Positions 1 through 10,235 of a stretch of 64,000 bases of DNA are shown in pieces. Position 1 is the first letter of the stretch; every line of letters begins with the position of its first letter. Under the pieces are notes generated by a model, which was not told the origin of the DNA, did no database searches, and saw only the letters and a program-made list of their open reading frames with translations. Position numbers and translations under genes: made by a program. The stretch is from DVEG01 sp964405435 (GTDB taxonomy: Bacteria > Cyanobacteriota > Cyanobacteriia > Cyanobacteriales > Oscillatoriaceae): positions 1 through 64,000 of the forward strand of contig CAYOOD010000009.1 of the NCBI GenBank assembly GCA_964405435.1, read 5' to 3'.

Positions 1-2
1 CG

Positions 3-17
3 AACGCTGGAAGCGTT
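3..17. terminator. short hairpin at window edge
   Basis: A perfect 6-bp stem (AACGCT / AGCGTT) with a GGA loop lies about 35 bases beyond the stop codon of the leftmost minus-strand gene. It could be part of a terminator, but the window ends before any T-tract on that strand can be seen. Confidence 0.25.
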
Positions 18-49
18 AAGGGGAAAAAGGTTTGAAATTTTGGAGATGT

Positions 50-3000
50 CTAATCGGGAATGGCGTTCAACAGGGCGCGATTTGTGGCTTCGCTGGCGCG
101 CAGGGACTCCTCGGCGCGGACGCGATCGCTGATGTCTGCCCAGTACCCGACGCACTCGACGGGGTTGCCCGCTTCATCCTTCACCAACCTGAGCTGAGCG
201 TACATCCAGCGATATTGTCCGTCTTTGTGCCGGAAGCGGTATTCGTGGGTGTAAAGTCCGGTTTCCCACAGTTGCGGCAAATTGGCAAAGATGCGATCGA
301 TGTCGTCCGGGTGGACGCGCGACGTCCAAAGATTGCCATCTTCCAAAAATTCCCGCGCTTCGTAACCGAGAAGTGCCGTCACGTTGGCGCTGATAAACGT
401 CGCGCCGTAATTGCCCCCGGCTCGGCAGCTAAAAATAACTGCTGGGCTGTAAGCGAGCAAGTATTCCAAGCGAGCGCGAGTCGAGAGCAGTTCCATTTCT
501 GCTTGCTTGCGCGGGGTGATATCTATCCAAGAGCCGACGGCTTCTATCGGGTTGCCTGAAGCGTCGCGGACTAATTTTAATTCGTCGCGAACCCAGCGAT
601 ATTGTCCGTTTGCGTCGCGAAATCGGTATTCGTGGGAGTGAAATCCTTGCTCGAACAGGTGGGTTAATTCTGCAAAGACGAGCGCCACATCTTCCGGGTG
701 GATGCGCTCTGCCCAGAAAGTGGGATTTTCTGTAAAGTTGTCTGCCGGATAGCCAAAAATGGAGGTGACGTTTTCGCTGATAAACGTCGCCGCGAAATCT
801 GCCGATACCTTGCAACTGTAAATCACCGCTGGGCTAGAGGCGAGGAGGTGTTGCTGTCGGGCGCGCGCCGAGAGGAGTTCCATTTCTGCCTGTTTGCGAT
901 CGCTGATGTCGGTGATGGTGCCGACGTAACCCGTCACTTCCGAATCGTCGCCGATTTCCGGCACCGCCTCAGCAATAACCCAACAGATGGTGCCGTCGGG
1001 GCGGGCGAAGCGATACTCGGATTTAAAAGCGTTGCGATCGCCAACGGCTGCGTACCATTCAGCCTCAACGCGCCATCGATCTTCGGGGTGGACGCTGTTT
1101 GTCCATCCGCTGCCGGCAGCCGAGTCGCCATTCACCCCGGCAATTTCGCTCCAGCGCTGGTTGACGTAGAGCCAATTCCCCGCGACATCGGCGTGGAAGA
1201 TGCCAACCGGCGAGGCTTCTGCCAGGGTTCGATAGCGTCGCTGGCTCGATCGCAGGGCGGCTTCGGCTTGTTTGCGCTGAATCAGGGCTCCCAACTGATC
1301 GGCAACTGCGCTGACTAGCTCGAGCGATCGCGAATTTTCAGGCGTTCTCGCCTGGTTGAAAAAGACTAAAACCGCCACGACGCGAGAAGGATTCTTCGCG
1401 CCCGATCGCTCCGGGGGCGAACTTCCCCGCAGGGGACCGTCCGCGACGATGGGCACGGCAAACCCAGCTTTTAATCCCAACTCTGCCGCCATTTGCCAGC
1501 GCTGAAAATCCGGGCTTTCGACTGTGGAAATATCCTCTATCCATTCTGGCTGTCCTAAAGCCCACACCCGTCCCGGCAGTCCAGCACCAGCCGCACAGAT
1601 AGCAGTCTGGCTGTAGCTGTAAAATTCCTCAAATGTGCCCTCCCGGGCGTACCATCCCGGACTGTATTCTAAAACCGTGCCGTCCTCAGAAGGGAGCCAC
1701 GCTTCTCCCACATCCCAGCCGATTTCCGTACAGATTAAACGCAGAATTTCTGCTAAGGCACTATTGAGATCGTTAGAGCGACTGATGGCTTGGGTTGTTT
1801 TCAGCAGCAATCTAATTTCTCTTTCTGTTTGCTTGCGCTCTGTGATATCTCTGAGGGAGGCTAGATAGGCGTTGGCTCCTTCCCAACTAATTTCGACAAC
1901 CCGAATTTCAGCCGTAATCAATCCCCTAGTGCGGTGGACGAGATCGATCTCTGCGATTCCCCCATTCACAAACGGGATGCCGAACCACTGTCCCAAAAGT
2001 GCTTCCGACTCGCGCCCGAACAGAGTGCCAGCGGCGGGGTTGACAAACCGCACGATGCCTTTTTTATCGACGATAATCAAGGCGTCGGCATTGGTGGCGA
2101 CGATCGTACTCAGGCGTTTTTCGCTCTCGACGAGGGCTTCTTCTATTTGCTTGCGCTCGACTTCGGCTCCGACGCGAGCGGCAAAAATTTTCAAAATCGA
2201 CTCTTTCCCAGCATCTTGCTGCATCGGCTTTGTATCCAAAACGGCCAAATGCCCCAAGACATGGCCTCGGGCGTTTTTCAGCGGCATTCCCCAATAGCTT
2301 TGGGCATGTATAGCCACTAATTCTTTATCTTCGGGAAAGATTTCTTGCAGGTTTTCGGGATAGTAACACGGTTTTCCTTCTAGAACGTTTGCGCAGGGGG
2401 TATTGGCGAGGTCGTATTCGATGCCGTCACACCAGTCACTCCCCGTCCAGAATGCCGAGGCTCGCACTCGGCTTTTTTCATCGTTGGCGAATTCGGTGAC
2501 GATCGCGTAGCGGACTTGCAGCACTTCGGCGAGGTAGCGGACGCAATCTCTGAAGAATTCGCGTCCGGTACTCGAGGCGGTTCCTTCGACTATTAATTTT
2601 AAGGCTTCTTCGCGCTGCTTGCGATCGCTGATATTGGCAGCAGTGCCGGTTGCGCCGATGATTTTCCCTGCCTCGTCTCGCAGCGGAATCGCATTTAACA
2701 ACAAGTCTATGCTTCTGCCGTCGATCGCGCTTTGTCGGCTTTCGTATTGAAAAACTGCTTCTCCGTTGAAGAGGCGAGCCAAGACTTCGCTATCTTTCGC
2801 CGCTTGTTCGGGGGGCTGGAAATCTGTAAAATTTCGCCCGATCATTTCTTCGGGTTCGCAGCCGTAAATTTGTTTGACGGCTGGGTTGACGAAGGTATAG
2901 CGTCCGAGGGCATCTAGTGACCAAATTGCATCCTGAGAGGCTTCGACGAGGGCGCGATATTTGCGCTCGTTTTCTGACAGGGCGCTTTCAGCGGCAAGGC

Positions 3001-4057
3001 GATCGCTGATTTCTTGGCTGAGCTGGAGATTTTGGCGATCGAGTCGGGCATTGATTTGTTGTTCCCGTTCTAGCAATTTTGCCTGGGCGATCGCGATTCC
3101 CAGTTGCGCCGCGATCGCTTCCAAGAGTTCTATTTCTTCCTCCGTCCACTGGCGGAAGCGATCGCACTGGTGCAAGGCGATAATTCCATTGGGTTCGCCT
3201 TTGCAGGATGTGCGCACGGCTAGCATTGATTTCAGATCGAGCTGCTGGCACATTTCCCGCTCGGAAAGCGCGATCGCTTCCCGATAAACGTCTTCAGTGG
3301 CGATCGGTTTATCTCGCGCCAATATCTGCTCGGCGTGGGGATTTCCGACAACGGGGATCTCGCAATTCATTGCCGAGGCATATCCCGGCACCAGATATTC
3401 TGCCACGATCGGGATTTTTGCTACAGGAACCCCGCTACAGGCATGTAGCAATACGCGGCTCGCTCCAAATGCCTGACCTACTTGCGCGGCGGCAGTCTGA
3501 AAGATTTTCTGCGTGTCCAGCTCCGAGCGAATTTCTTCTGTAATTTGCTGCAGCAAGTGGCTCCGTTCTAATTGCAACTGTAGCTGCATCTGTGCCTTTT
3601 GACGTTCTCGAATTTCCTCCTGCAACCGGACATTTTGTTCGACTAATTGTTTTTGCAGCCTGCCGATTCTCAGTTGATTCTCGACCCGCGCCACTACTTC
3701 TTCTAGTTTAAACGGTTTTGTGATATAATCAACGCCCCCGACTCCAAACGCTTTTACCTTATCGACTACTTCATTTTTAGCGCTGATAAAAATAATCGGA
3801 ATGTCGCGCGTTCGGTCGTCTGCTTTTAGCTGCTGGCAGACTTCATAGCCATCCAGCCCCGGCATCATAATGTCCAGCAAAATCAGGTCAGGCGGAATGG
3901 CCTCAACGGATTTTAAGGCCAGCACCCCGCTCGTGGTCATCCGCACTTTATAGCCTTGCTGCGACAGCATCCCGGCTAAAATTTGCAAATTAGCCGGTGT
4001 ATCGTCAACTACTAAAATACTCCCTTTTAAAGGAATTTTTTTTTCTATATTCATCAT
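50..4057 (-). CDS. response regulator with multiple GAF and PAS domains, abruptly ending (no kinase domain)
   Basis: A cytoplasmic multi-sensor protein of 1335 residues. The N-terminal receiver domain (about 13-130) has phospho-acceptor Asp62 in LLDIMMPG and Lys114 in TKPF. It is followed by a GAF (about 165-330), PAS, GAF, PAS, GAF and then three PAS domains with their PAC motifs (WxxxxxDI[TS]DRKQAE). The sequence then enters a further PAS-type linker, ending ...NRALLNAIPD, and meets TAG exactly where a PAS fold normally continues. No HisKA, HATPase, GGDEF or cyclase output is present. Its ATG overlaps the stop of the upstream hybrid kinase gene by one base (TAATG), so the two are probably co-translated and the kinase may phosphorylate this receiver. 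I infer loss of a C-terminal output domain; a naturally output-less sensor scaffold is the alternative. Confidence 0.85.
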   Translation of the reverse strand: MMNIEKKIPLKGSILVVDDTPANLQILAGMLSQQGYKVRMTTSGVLALKSVEAIPPDLILLDIMMPGLDGYEVCQQLKADDRTRDIPIIFISAKNEVVDKVKAFGVGGVDYITKPFKLEEVVARVENQLRIGRLQKQLVEQNVRLQEEIRERQKAQMQLQLQLERSHLLQQITEEIRSELDTQKIFQTAAAQVGQAFGASRVLLHACSGVPVAKIPIVAEYLVPGYASAMNCEIPVVGNPHAEQILARDKPIATEDVYREAIALSEREMCQQLDLKSMLAVRTSCKGEPNGIIALHQCDRFRQWTEEEIELLEAIAAQLGIAIAQAKLLEREQQINARLDRQNLQLSQEISDRLAAESALSENERKYRALVEASQDAIWSLDALGRYTFVNPAVKQIYGCEPEEMIGRNFTDFQPPEQAAKDSEVLARLFNGEAVFQYESRQSAIDGRSIDLLLNAIPLRDEAGKIIGATGTAANISDRKQREEALKLIVEGTASSTGREFFRDCVRYLAEVLQVRYAIVTEFANDEKSRVRASAFWTGSDWCDGIEYDLANTPCANVLEGKPCYYPENLQEIFPEDKELVAIHAQSYWGMPLKNARGHVLGHLAVLDTKPMQQDAGKESILKIFAARVGAEVERKQIEEALVESEKRLSTIVATNADALIIVDKKGIVRFVNPAAGTLFGRESEALLGQWFGIPFVNGGIAEIDLVHRTRGLITAEIRVVEISWEGANAYLASLRDITERKQTEREIRLLLKTTQAISRSNDLNSALAEILRLICTEIGWDVGEAWLPSEDGTVLEYSPGWYAREGTFEEFYSYSQTAICAAGAGLPGRVWALGQPEWIEDISTVESPDFQRWQMAAELGLKAGFAVPIVADGPLRGSSPPERSGAKNPSRVVAVLVFFNQARTPENSRSLELVSAVADQLGALIQRKQAEAALRSSQRRYRTLAEASPVGIFHADVAGNWLYVNQRWSEIAGVNGDSAAGSGWTNSVHPEDRWRVEAEWYAAVGDRNAFKSEYRFARPDGTICWVIAEAVPEIGDDSEVTGYVGTITDISDRKQAEMELLSARARQQHLLASSPAVIYSCKVSADFAATFISENVTSIFGYPADNFTENPTFWAERIHPEDVALVFAELTHLFEQGFHSHEYRFRDANGQYRWVRDELKLVRDASGNPIEAVGSWIDITPRKQAEMELLSTRARLEYLLAYSPAVIFSCRAGGNYGATFISANVTALLGYEAREFLEDGNLWTSRVHPDDIDRIFANLPQLWETGLYTHEYRFRHKDGQYRWMYAQLRLVKDEAGNPVECVGYWADISDRVRAEESLRASEATNRALLNAIPD

Positions 4058-7000
4058 TAATTTTTTCTTGGCTGGGTCAAAAGCAAAAGCTTTTCAAACT
4101 GAAAATTCTCAGCTAAAACCGCTAGGGCGCTGGCCACAGAGCCATGTTGTTCGCGGATTTGCGCGATTAAGGCGAGAATCTGCTCTAAATCCCCGACGAT
4201 AGTTGCTTCGTGCAAGGACGCCAGCCAATCGGCAGGGAAAGCCGCCAAGGCTTCTGGCGTCAAATTCACAGCCTCGGTTTTGGTTGGAGGTGTCCTCTGT
4301 GTCACTGCCTCCCAAACATATTGCACCCCAATATATTTATTCATTATCTCAAAAATCTCTGCCTCCCGAAAGGGCTTGCGGAGAAAATCATCGCACCCCG
4401 CCTTTTGAGTGACGCGGCTTTCCTGCTCAAAGGTGCTGGCGCTCAGAGCAATAACAGCAGTGCGCCGACCTTTCGCTGTGGCTTTAATGCGTTTGGTGGC
4501 TTGAAAGCCGTCCATCACTGGCATTCGCATATCCATCCAGATCAGGTGCGGCTCCCAAGCGTGCCATATTGCGATCGCCTCAGCGCCGTTGCTGGCTTCT
4601 TTGACTTCAAAGCCAAAGGGAGAAAGCAATTTCACTAGCAGTTGCCGATTGTCCCAGCTATCATCTGCAATCAAAATGCGATAGCAGGGCTGGTTGGGTT
4701 GCAGTCCGACAGGGCGCTGCGATGGTTTGGCGCTGCTGCCTCTTTCCGTCGCGATCGCTTTAATGTCAAATTTGAAAGTGCTGCCGACCCCCACCTCGCT
4801 GTTTGCCGTCAGGGTGCCGCCCATTAATTGGACAAACTTGCGGCTGATGGACAGTCCCAAGCCCGTTCCTTCCCGCCCAGCTCGTCCCCTTTTCGCTTGT
4901 ACGAAGGGTTGAAAAATACTTTCCAACTCCTGTTTGGGAATGCCGCACCCGGTATCCGATACTTCAAAGACTAATCGGATATGCGCCGGAGACGGAGCAT
5001 CGGGATTTTCTCCTTCCTCATCTGCTTCCGACGCGCCCCGCTCCACCGCCACGCGCAGCGTCACGCTGCCCGATTCTGTAAATTTAATCGCATTCGAGAT
5101 CAGGTTAATTAAAACTTGGCGCAATTTCAGGTCGTCGGCGCGCGCGTATTGGGGAACGTCTGGGGCGCACTCGACCGATAAGCTGATATTTTTTACATCG
5201 GCTTTGACTTGAAACATGGCGATTAAATCATCCAGCAGCCGGATTAAATTAAAATTCACTTGGTTGAGAGTGGCGCGTCCCGACTCAACTTTTGCCATGT
5301 CGAGGACGTCATTAATCATTGCCAGCAGGTGTTCGCCGCTGCGATTAATAACGCTGAGATTTTCTCGGTGTTCGTCCGGCAGGGTTTGGCTGTGACTCAT
5401 CAGTTGTACGAAGCCGAGGATAGCGTTGAGGGGCGTTCGCAGTTCGTGGCTCATATTCGCTAAAAAAGCACTTTTGGCGCGGTTGGCAGCAACGGCAGCT
5501 TCTTTGGCGCTCTCGAGTTCTATTTCGGCAGCTTTGCGATCGCTGATATCCTCGACTGAACCGAGTACCTGGGTTGGCACGCCATTGGCGTCTCTGGCAA
5601 ATATGACTTCGCGCGAATTCAGCCAGCGCCACTCGCCATTTTTGTGCCGGAATCGATATTCAGTCGAGATGACTTCGCTGTCGCTCAGCTTGGCGAAGCG
5701 GCTGGGCATGTCGCAGCACAAATAGCGATCGTCTGGATGGAAGCGCTCTAAAAGCCACTGCGGATCGGCTCCGCACATTTCCTCTGGCGTGTAGCCTAAA
5801 ACGACTGTGCCGTGCTGGTTGAGGTAGAGCGTTGTGCCTCGCGTGAGGTCAAATAAATACAAGACTAGGGGGATTGAATTCGCTACTTTTCTGAGAAAAT
5901 ATTGGCTCTCGCGCAAGGCTTCTTCGGTTTGCTTGCGATCGCTGATATCTCTGCCGACTGCCTGCGATTCCACCAGGCAACCTTCTCCGTCAAATATGCC
6001 CCGGTTGCTCCACTGCGTCCACCGAATTTCTCCCTTAGCAATCACCCGATTTTCCACCGTCACGACGGGATTTTCTAACGTGATAGCAGCGATCGCGCGC
6101 GCGACTACTTCTCGATCGGCTTCAAATACAACAGGTTGGTAGTGATTTCCGATCGCTTCAGAACGCACCAGTCCGAAAAATCGACAAAAGGCTTCGTTGA
6201 CAAAAGTTAGCGTGCCATCGGGCAGGAACCGGGCAATCAGTTCCGTCTGATCTTCGACAATCGCCTGGTAGCGAGCCTCGCTGTGGCGCAGTGCCTCGGT
6301 TCGCTCGGCAATTTTCGCTTCTAGGATGCGATTGTAGTCTGTTAAGACTTGCTGGGCTTCTTTGCGCTCTTTTATCTCGTGAAATGCAATAATCGCGTAA
6401 ATAATCTGCCCGCGATCGTCTGCAATCGGCATCGTTCGCACTTCCAACGGCACGATCTCTCCTTTTTGATGCACTTCGATATCGTCGATTGTCACGGTTT
6501 CCCCTCTGAGCGCTCGCAAAGCTGGCAGCTCTTCGGTGGGGTACAGTTGCTCGGTTCCCGCCCTATAGAGCTGATAAATTTCTGCTAATTCTTCGGTCGA
6601 GTCTACTGCAATCACGCCTTTCCCCAGCAAGCGCTGTGCCACCTGATTGGCATAGGTAATTTGACCGCTTGCCTCGTGGACAGTCACCCCAACTGGAATG
6701 GTTTCTAAAAAGTGATTCAGCCGACTTTCGCTAGCCGCTAAAGCTTCGTTTAAGGATCGCATTTCTGCCAAGGATTTTTGCAGCTTGTCTGCCATTATAT
6801 TGAAAGAATTGGCTAGCTCTCTGATTTCATAAAAACTTTCAATCTCTAGAGAGTCCTGCCAGTCTTCTTTGGCAAAACTTTTAGCGGCTGCATTTAATCT
6901 GAAAATTGGCTTAGTTATCCACTGAGCAAACAGAATGGCGAGGCAAGCAGAGCCAAAAAATGCCCCAAGGCACAGCCCGATAGTCGTGCGGTTGCGATCG

Positions 7001-8091
7001 GCGATCTGTTCGGTAAAGTCGGTTTCCGGAATCACAACCACAATCAGCCAATTCAAACCCAACTCGTCCCGCAGCCGCAAAACCTCTACAAACTGTCGCC
7101 GACCATTTCTAACAAATTCAAATTTTTGTTCGGTTTCGAGAGTCTTCAAATCGGGCCACTTTTGAGTTAAGCGATCGAACGTGTTTCTAATTAATTCATT
7201 GCTGCTCTTGCCGGCATGGAGTTGCACAGCTCGATTGTCTTTCAGTTGAAATAGCGGTTCTGGACGAGAAGTAGCTATCAGCAATCCTTCCGAATCTATG
7301 ACAAATATTTCCCCAGGTTTAAAGTCAGAATTATCGTTTAAAAATCGAGCAATTTCTTGCAAATTTATCGTCACAGCAAAAACGCCTAAAAGCTGGTTAT
7401 TCGCAGTATTGTAGATAGGGCGAGTCGCTTTTAAGGTAAGATGTTCTTGGGTTTGGCTCGTAAAAATAGAACTCCAGGCGGGTTTTCCTGCTGCGACAGC
7501 CGCCCTATACCAAAGTTGGCTTTGCGCGTCTTTTTCAAGGGAATCGATCGCCTGCAACGATTGATTTTTCGGGCTGCTGCTGTCTGTAGCAGAGACGCGA
7601 ATCTTGTGGGGAAACGACCTATAAGCTGCTAAAATTTGCAGGGTTCCGCCGCTGCGAGTCGCTCCTCTGAAGTCGCCGCGATCGCTGACAAACATCACCG
7701 AATCTACGGTGTCAAATTGCAATAATTGAGAGGAAAGGTGTTGTTCCAGCTTAGATAAATTTTTGATATCTAGTTCGCCGAGACGAACGGCATCGGCATT
7801 AATTTGATTGATTAAATGAGGCTGACTCAAATAGGAGTCTAGATACAGAGAAAGGCGCGAGGCGATTTCACTCCGCAACTGCGTCGCGAGGTCGTTAACC
7901 GCCTGCTGTTCATTTTTAAAAGAAAGATACCCCACCAGCCCTGCTGTTCCGACAATTTGAACGGCGAAAGAGACGATCGGAACACTCGCGATCGGTAATT
8001 TTCCCAGAGTTCTTGCCAGAACGCGATTTAGCGATTTCAGAGAAAAGAAATTTGGCCGCCTATTTTTCGGGAAATTGTCTCGATTTTTCAT
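4057..8091 (-). CDS. membrane hybrid sensor histidine kinase (Cache-HAMP-PAS-PAS-PAS-HK-REC)
   Basis: A 1344-residue hybrid kinase. A membrane helix (about 34-57) and a second one (about 375-395) bracket a long extracytoplasmic region of the Cache sensor type. A HAMP linker follows, then three PAS regions, two with clear PAC motifs (DISDRKQTEE, DISDRKAAEI). The HisKA domain carries the phospho-acceptor His882 in NMSHELRTPL. The HATPase domain has the G1/G2 boxes DTGCGIP and GTGLGLSIS, and the C-terminal receiver has its Asp in MDMRMP. About 65 further residues rich in Leu and Ala follow the receiver. The stop codon overlaps the start of the downstream receiver-GAF-PAS gene. The ligand cannot be deduced. 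The start is the first ATG before the membrane helix. Confidence 0.93.
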   Translation of the reverse strand: MKNRDNFPKNRRPNFFSLKSLNRVLARTLGKLPIASVPIVSFAVQIVGTAGLVGYLSFKNEQQAVNDLATQLRSEIASRLSLYLDSYLSQPHLINQINADAVRLGELDIKNLSKLEQHLSSQLLQFDTVDSVMFVSDRGDFRGATRSGGTLQILAAYRSFPHKIRVSATDSSSPKNQSLQAIDSLEKDAQSQLWYRAAVAAGKPAWSSIFTSQTQEHLTLKATRPIYNTANNQLLGVFAVTINLQEIARFLNDNSDFKPGEIFVIDSEGLLIATSRPEPLFQLKDNRAVQLHAGKSSNELIRNTFDRLTQKWPDLKTLETEQKFEFVRNGRRQFVEVLRLRDELGLNWLIVVVIPETDFTEQIADRNRTTIGLCLGAFFGSACLAILFAQWITKPIFRLNAAAKSFAKEDWQDSLEIESFYEIRELANSFNIMADKLQKSLAEMRSLNEALAASESRLNHFLETIPVGVTVHEASGQITYANQVAQRLLGKGVIAVDSTEELAEIYQLYRAGTEQLYPTEELPALRALRGETVTIDDIEVHQKGEIVPLEVRTMPIADDRGQIIYAIIAFHEIKERKEAQQVLTDYNRILEAKIAERTEALRHSEARYQAIVEDQTELIARFLPDGTLTFVNEAFCRFFGLVRSEAIGNHYQPVVFEADREVVARAIAAITLENPVVTVENRVIAKGEIRWTQWSNRGIFDGEGCLVESQAVGRDISDRKQTEEALRESQYFLRKVANSIPLVLYLFDLTRGTTLYLNQHGTVVLGYTPEEMCGADPQWLLERFHPDDRYLCCDMPSRFAKLSDSEVISTEYRFRHKNGEWRWLNSREVIFARDANGVPTQVLGSVEDISDRKAAEIELESAKEAAVAANRAKSAFLANMSHELRTPLNAILGFVQLMSHSQTLPDEHRENLSVINRSGEHLLAMINDVLDMAKVESGRATLNQVNFNLIRLLDDLIAMFQVKADVKNISLSVECAPDVPQYARADDLKLRQVLINLISNAIKFTESGSVTLRVAVERGASEADEEGENPDAPSPAHIRLVFEVSDTGCGIPKQELESIFQPFVQAKRGRAGREGTGLGLSISRKFVQLMGGTLTANSEVGVGSTFKFDIKAIATERGSSAKPSQRPVGLQPNQPCYRILIADDSWDNRQLLVKLLSPFGFEVKEASNGAEAIAIWHAWEPHLIWMDMRMPVMDGFQATKRIKATAKGRRTAVIALSASTFEQESRVTQKAGCDDFLRKPFREAEIFEIMNKYIGVQYVWEAVTQRTPPTKTEAVNLTPEALAAFPADWLASLHEATIVGDLEQILALIAQIREQHGSVASALAVLAENFQFEKLLLLTQPRKN

Positions 8092-8453
8092 ACAGTGAGC
8101 GCTCCTTAGAGCCGGGGGATTCGCGCTGGCTCAAACAGACGAGTTGTGCAGAAAAGGGGAGGGGGAGAGGGGGAAAATGAACGAGATAGAAAAAGTTTTT
8201 CTACTTTTTCAAACTGGGAAACTCCCGCCTGTGAGTTTGGCAAATATATTTTTAGGGTGGCAAGATTTCCCCTAAAGATATATTGACAAAAGGGCAGCGA
8301 TAAATAAGTAGCGATCCTGCACCCTCAAAGTTTTTTCTTTCCCTCTCTCCGTGCCCTCGCGCTCCAAAAAGAGGGTGAGAAAAATCACGACTTCTGACAC
8401 ACTGCCCAAAAATGAGCGGCTCCTAAAAAAGAGCAACTGACTGACTGATGCAA
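8092..8453. other. intergenic region, no gene seen
   Basis: These 362 bases lie between the 5' end of the hybrid kinase and the 3' end of the cysteine desulfurase, both on the minus strand. I see a purine-rich run (GGGGAGGGGGAGAGGGGG near 8157-8174) and A/T-rich stretches. There is no convincing coding region, hairpin or RNA gene. The kinase promoter presumably lies at its left end. Confidence 0.4.
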
Positions 8454-9623
8454 TCAGACTTTTAATAAAGCAGGTTCTGGCATCAGTCGTTCCAAAACTT
8501 GCTTGAGAACCATTGCCGTCCAATCGACATCGGCTTCAGTGGTGTCTCTGCCGAGAGTCATGCGCAGGGCGGCAGTTGCGGCAGCGCTGGGATATCCCAT
8601 TGCCAGCAGCACGGGGCTGGGATTGAGTTTGCCACTGCTGCAAGCGGCACCGGAACTGATGGCAATTCCAGCGAGGTTCATTTGGCGGACGAGGGTTCTG
8701 CCGGTGATCGATTCGCTGGCGTCGGCGGCGAGGCAAAAGCTGACGTGGTGGGGCAATCGGTGCAAGCGGTGTCCGGTGGGGACGAGTCCGGGGGCGTCTG
8801 CGAGGCTCTCAAAGAGGCGATCGCGCAATTGAATTAGCCGGGGAGTTTCGACCGGCATTTCTTTGGCTGCGAGTTCGGCAGCCGCGCCAAAACCCGCGAT
8901 CGCGGGGACTGATTGGGTGCCCGATCGCAAATTGAACTCCTGCCCCCCGCCGCACAGCAGCGGCTGCAATTCCACGCCCTCGCGGACGTAGAGCGCCCCC
9001 GCTCCCTGCGGGCCATAAATTTTGTGGCTGGAGAGAGAAAGCATGTCCACCGGTAGCTGCTGCACGTCGATGGGCAGGCGACCGGCAACCTGCACGGCGT
9101 CGGCGTGAAAGAGCACCCCTCGCGATCGGGCAATGTTGCCGAGTACCTGAATGGGCTGCAGGGTGCCGACTTCACTTTGCCCGTAGATGATGGAAACTAA
9201 AACCGTGTCGGGACGCAGGGCGTCTTCGAGGTGGCTGGGATTGACGCGCCCGAAGGCATCCACCGGCAAGCGCGTCACTTGCCAGCCCCACTGTTCGAGC
9301 AGTGCCGCCGTCTGTGCTACGGCGGAATGTTCCACCGTGGAGATAATCAGGTGCTGGGGCGTTTTGTAGCGGCGGACAACGCCCATAATGGCCAGATTGT
9401 CCGCCTCCGTGCCGCCGGACGTGAAGACGATCGATGCGGGGGAAGGGGCATTCAGCAGGTCGGCCACCCGGGTTCTGGCCCGTTCCACCGCCGTTGCAGC
9501 GCGCTGTCCCCACTCGTGGATGCTGGAGGGATTGCCCCACTGCTGGGTGAGGGCGTCTTCCATCGCGGCGATCGCTTCCGGGCGAGGAGGGGTTGTAGCG
9601 CTGTAATCCAGATAAATTTGCAT
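8454..9623 (-). CDS. cysteine desulfurase, NifS/IscS family
   Basis: A PLP-dependent enzyme that removes sulfur from cysteine for Fe-S cluster and thiocofactor assembly. It has 389 residues, normal for the family. Visible hallmarks are the N-terminal LDYSATTP motif, TSGGTEADN in the PLP-binding region, HADAVQ, and the PLP-lysine motif SLSSHKIYGPQG. The RSGTQ motif and the catalytic-cysteine loop GAACSSGKLNPS are also present. The short SSG-containing loop suits the NifS/IscS-like class rather than SufS. No isc, suf or nif scaffold gene is adjacent, so the dedicated partner is unknown. The start is an ATG directly before the IYLDYSATTP core. Confidence 0.95.
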   Translation of the reverse strand: MQIYLDYSATTPPRPEAIAAMEDALTQQWGNPSSIHEWGQRAATAVERARTRVADLLNAPSPASIVFTSGGTEADNLAIMGVVRRYKTPQHLIISTVEHSAVAQTAALLEQWGWQVTRLPVDAFGRVNPSHLEDALRPDTVLVSIIYGQSEVGTLQPIQVLGNIARSRGVLFHADAVQVAGRLPIDVQQLPVDMLSLSSHKIYGPQGAGALYVREGVELQPLLCGGGQEFNLRSGTQSVPAIAGFGAAAELAAKEMPVETPRLIQLRDRLFESLADAPGLVPTGHRLHRLPHHVSFCLAADASESITGRTLVRQMNLAGIAISSGAACSSGKLNPSPVLLAMGYPSAAATAALRMTLGRDTTEADVDWTAMVLKQVLERLMPEPALLKV

Positions 9624-9806
9624 GATTTCTGAGCGCGATAGAAGGCTCCAAGACGGGCTGTCTTTTTTCAGGATAGAGCTCCTGCCAGCCGCGTTGGACT
9701 AAGTTTCAGCGCGAATTGTCAACTTTTAATTAAGATATTTTAAATTCTATTAAAACTCACTTTAAAATTCTCACTTTTTTGTCGGCCTTTTATTCGGGTG
9801 GCATTC

Positions 9807-10208
9807 CTAGCCTCCCGGCTTGCAGACATTGTACTCTTCGTGAGAGAGCACTTCTTCAGGTACTAAAAAACTGCCGCAGTCGCGGCAGAGCATCCGGTAG
9901 TTGCGCGTCACGGGGATGCTGATGATGAAGCGATTGTGGCGCAACCGCTTCCCGCCAAATTCTCTGTAATTCCGACTCGTCTGCAAGCCAGCAATGATGC
10001 TGCGCGCTTTGGCCACTACATGGTCAGGCAGATTTCTCAGGTCGATGGGATCTTCGGCAAAGGAAGCCTCCCACTCCTGCTTTTTCTGTCGTTTTTCCGC
10101 GCGCGCCCGATCGGCTTTGTCCCGTGCCGCGCGGGTTTGAGCGCACCGATGGCACGTTTGACCATACCCCTGATGTCCACATGGAAACGTCTTTTTTCTC
10201 CTAGGCAT
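9807..10208 (-). CDS. small cysteine-rich protein, zinc-ribbon-like (DUF7682-type)
   Basis: A 133-residue protein starting MPRRKKTFPCGHQGYGQTCHRC. Two Cys/His clusters (CGH..CHRC near residues 10-22 and CRDCG near the C-terminus) suggest a structural zinc site. A Lys/Arg/Glu-rich helix separates them. I associate the N-terminal pattern with a conserved cyanobacterial zinc-binding family named DUF7682; its function is not established. The frame stays open upstream to an ATG at 10235, but the MPRRKK start matches the basic N-terminus I expect, so I prefer it. It is transcribed away from the ECF sigma gene across a 0.6-kb intergenic region. Confidence 0.7.
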   Translation of the reverse strand: MPRRKKTFPCGHQGYGQTCHRCAQTRAARDKADRARAEKRQKKQEWEASFAEDPIDLRNLPDHVVAKARSIIAGLQTSRNYREFGGKRLRHNRFIISIPVTRNYRMLCRDCGSFLVPEEVLSHEEYNVCKPGG

Positions 10209-10235
10209 AAAACAGTGGTGCTGGTTCAGATCCAC

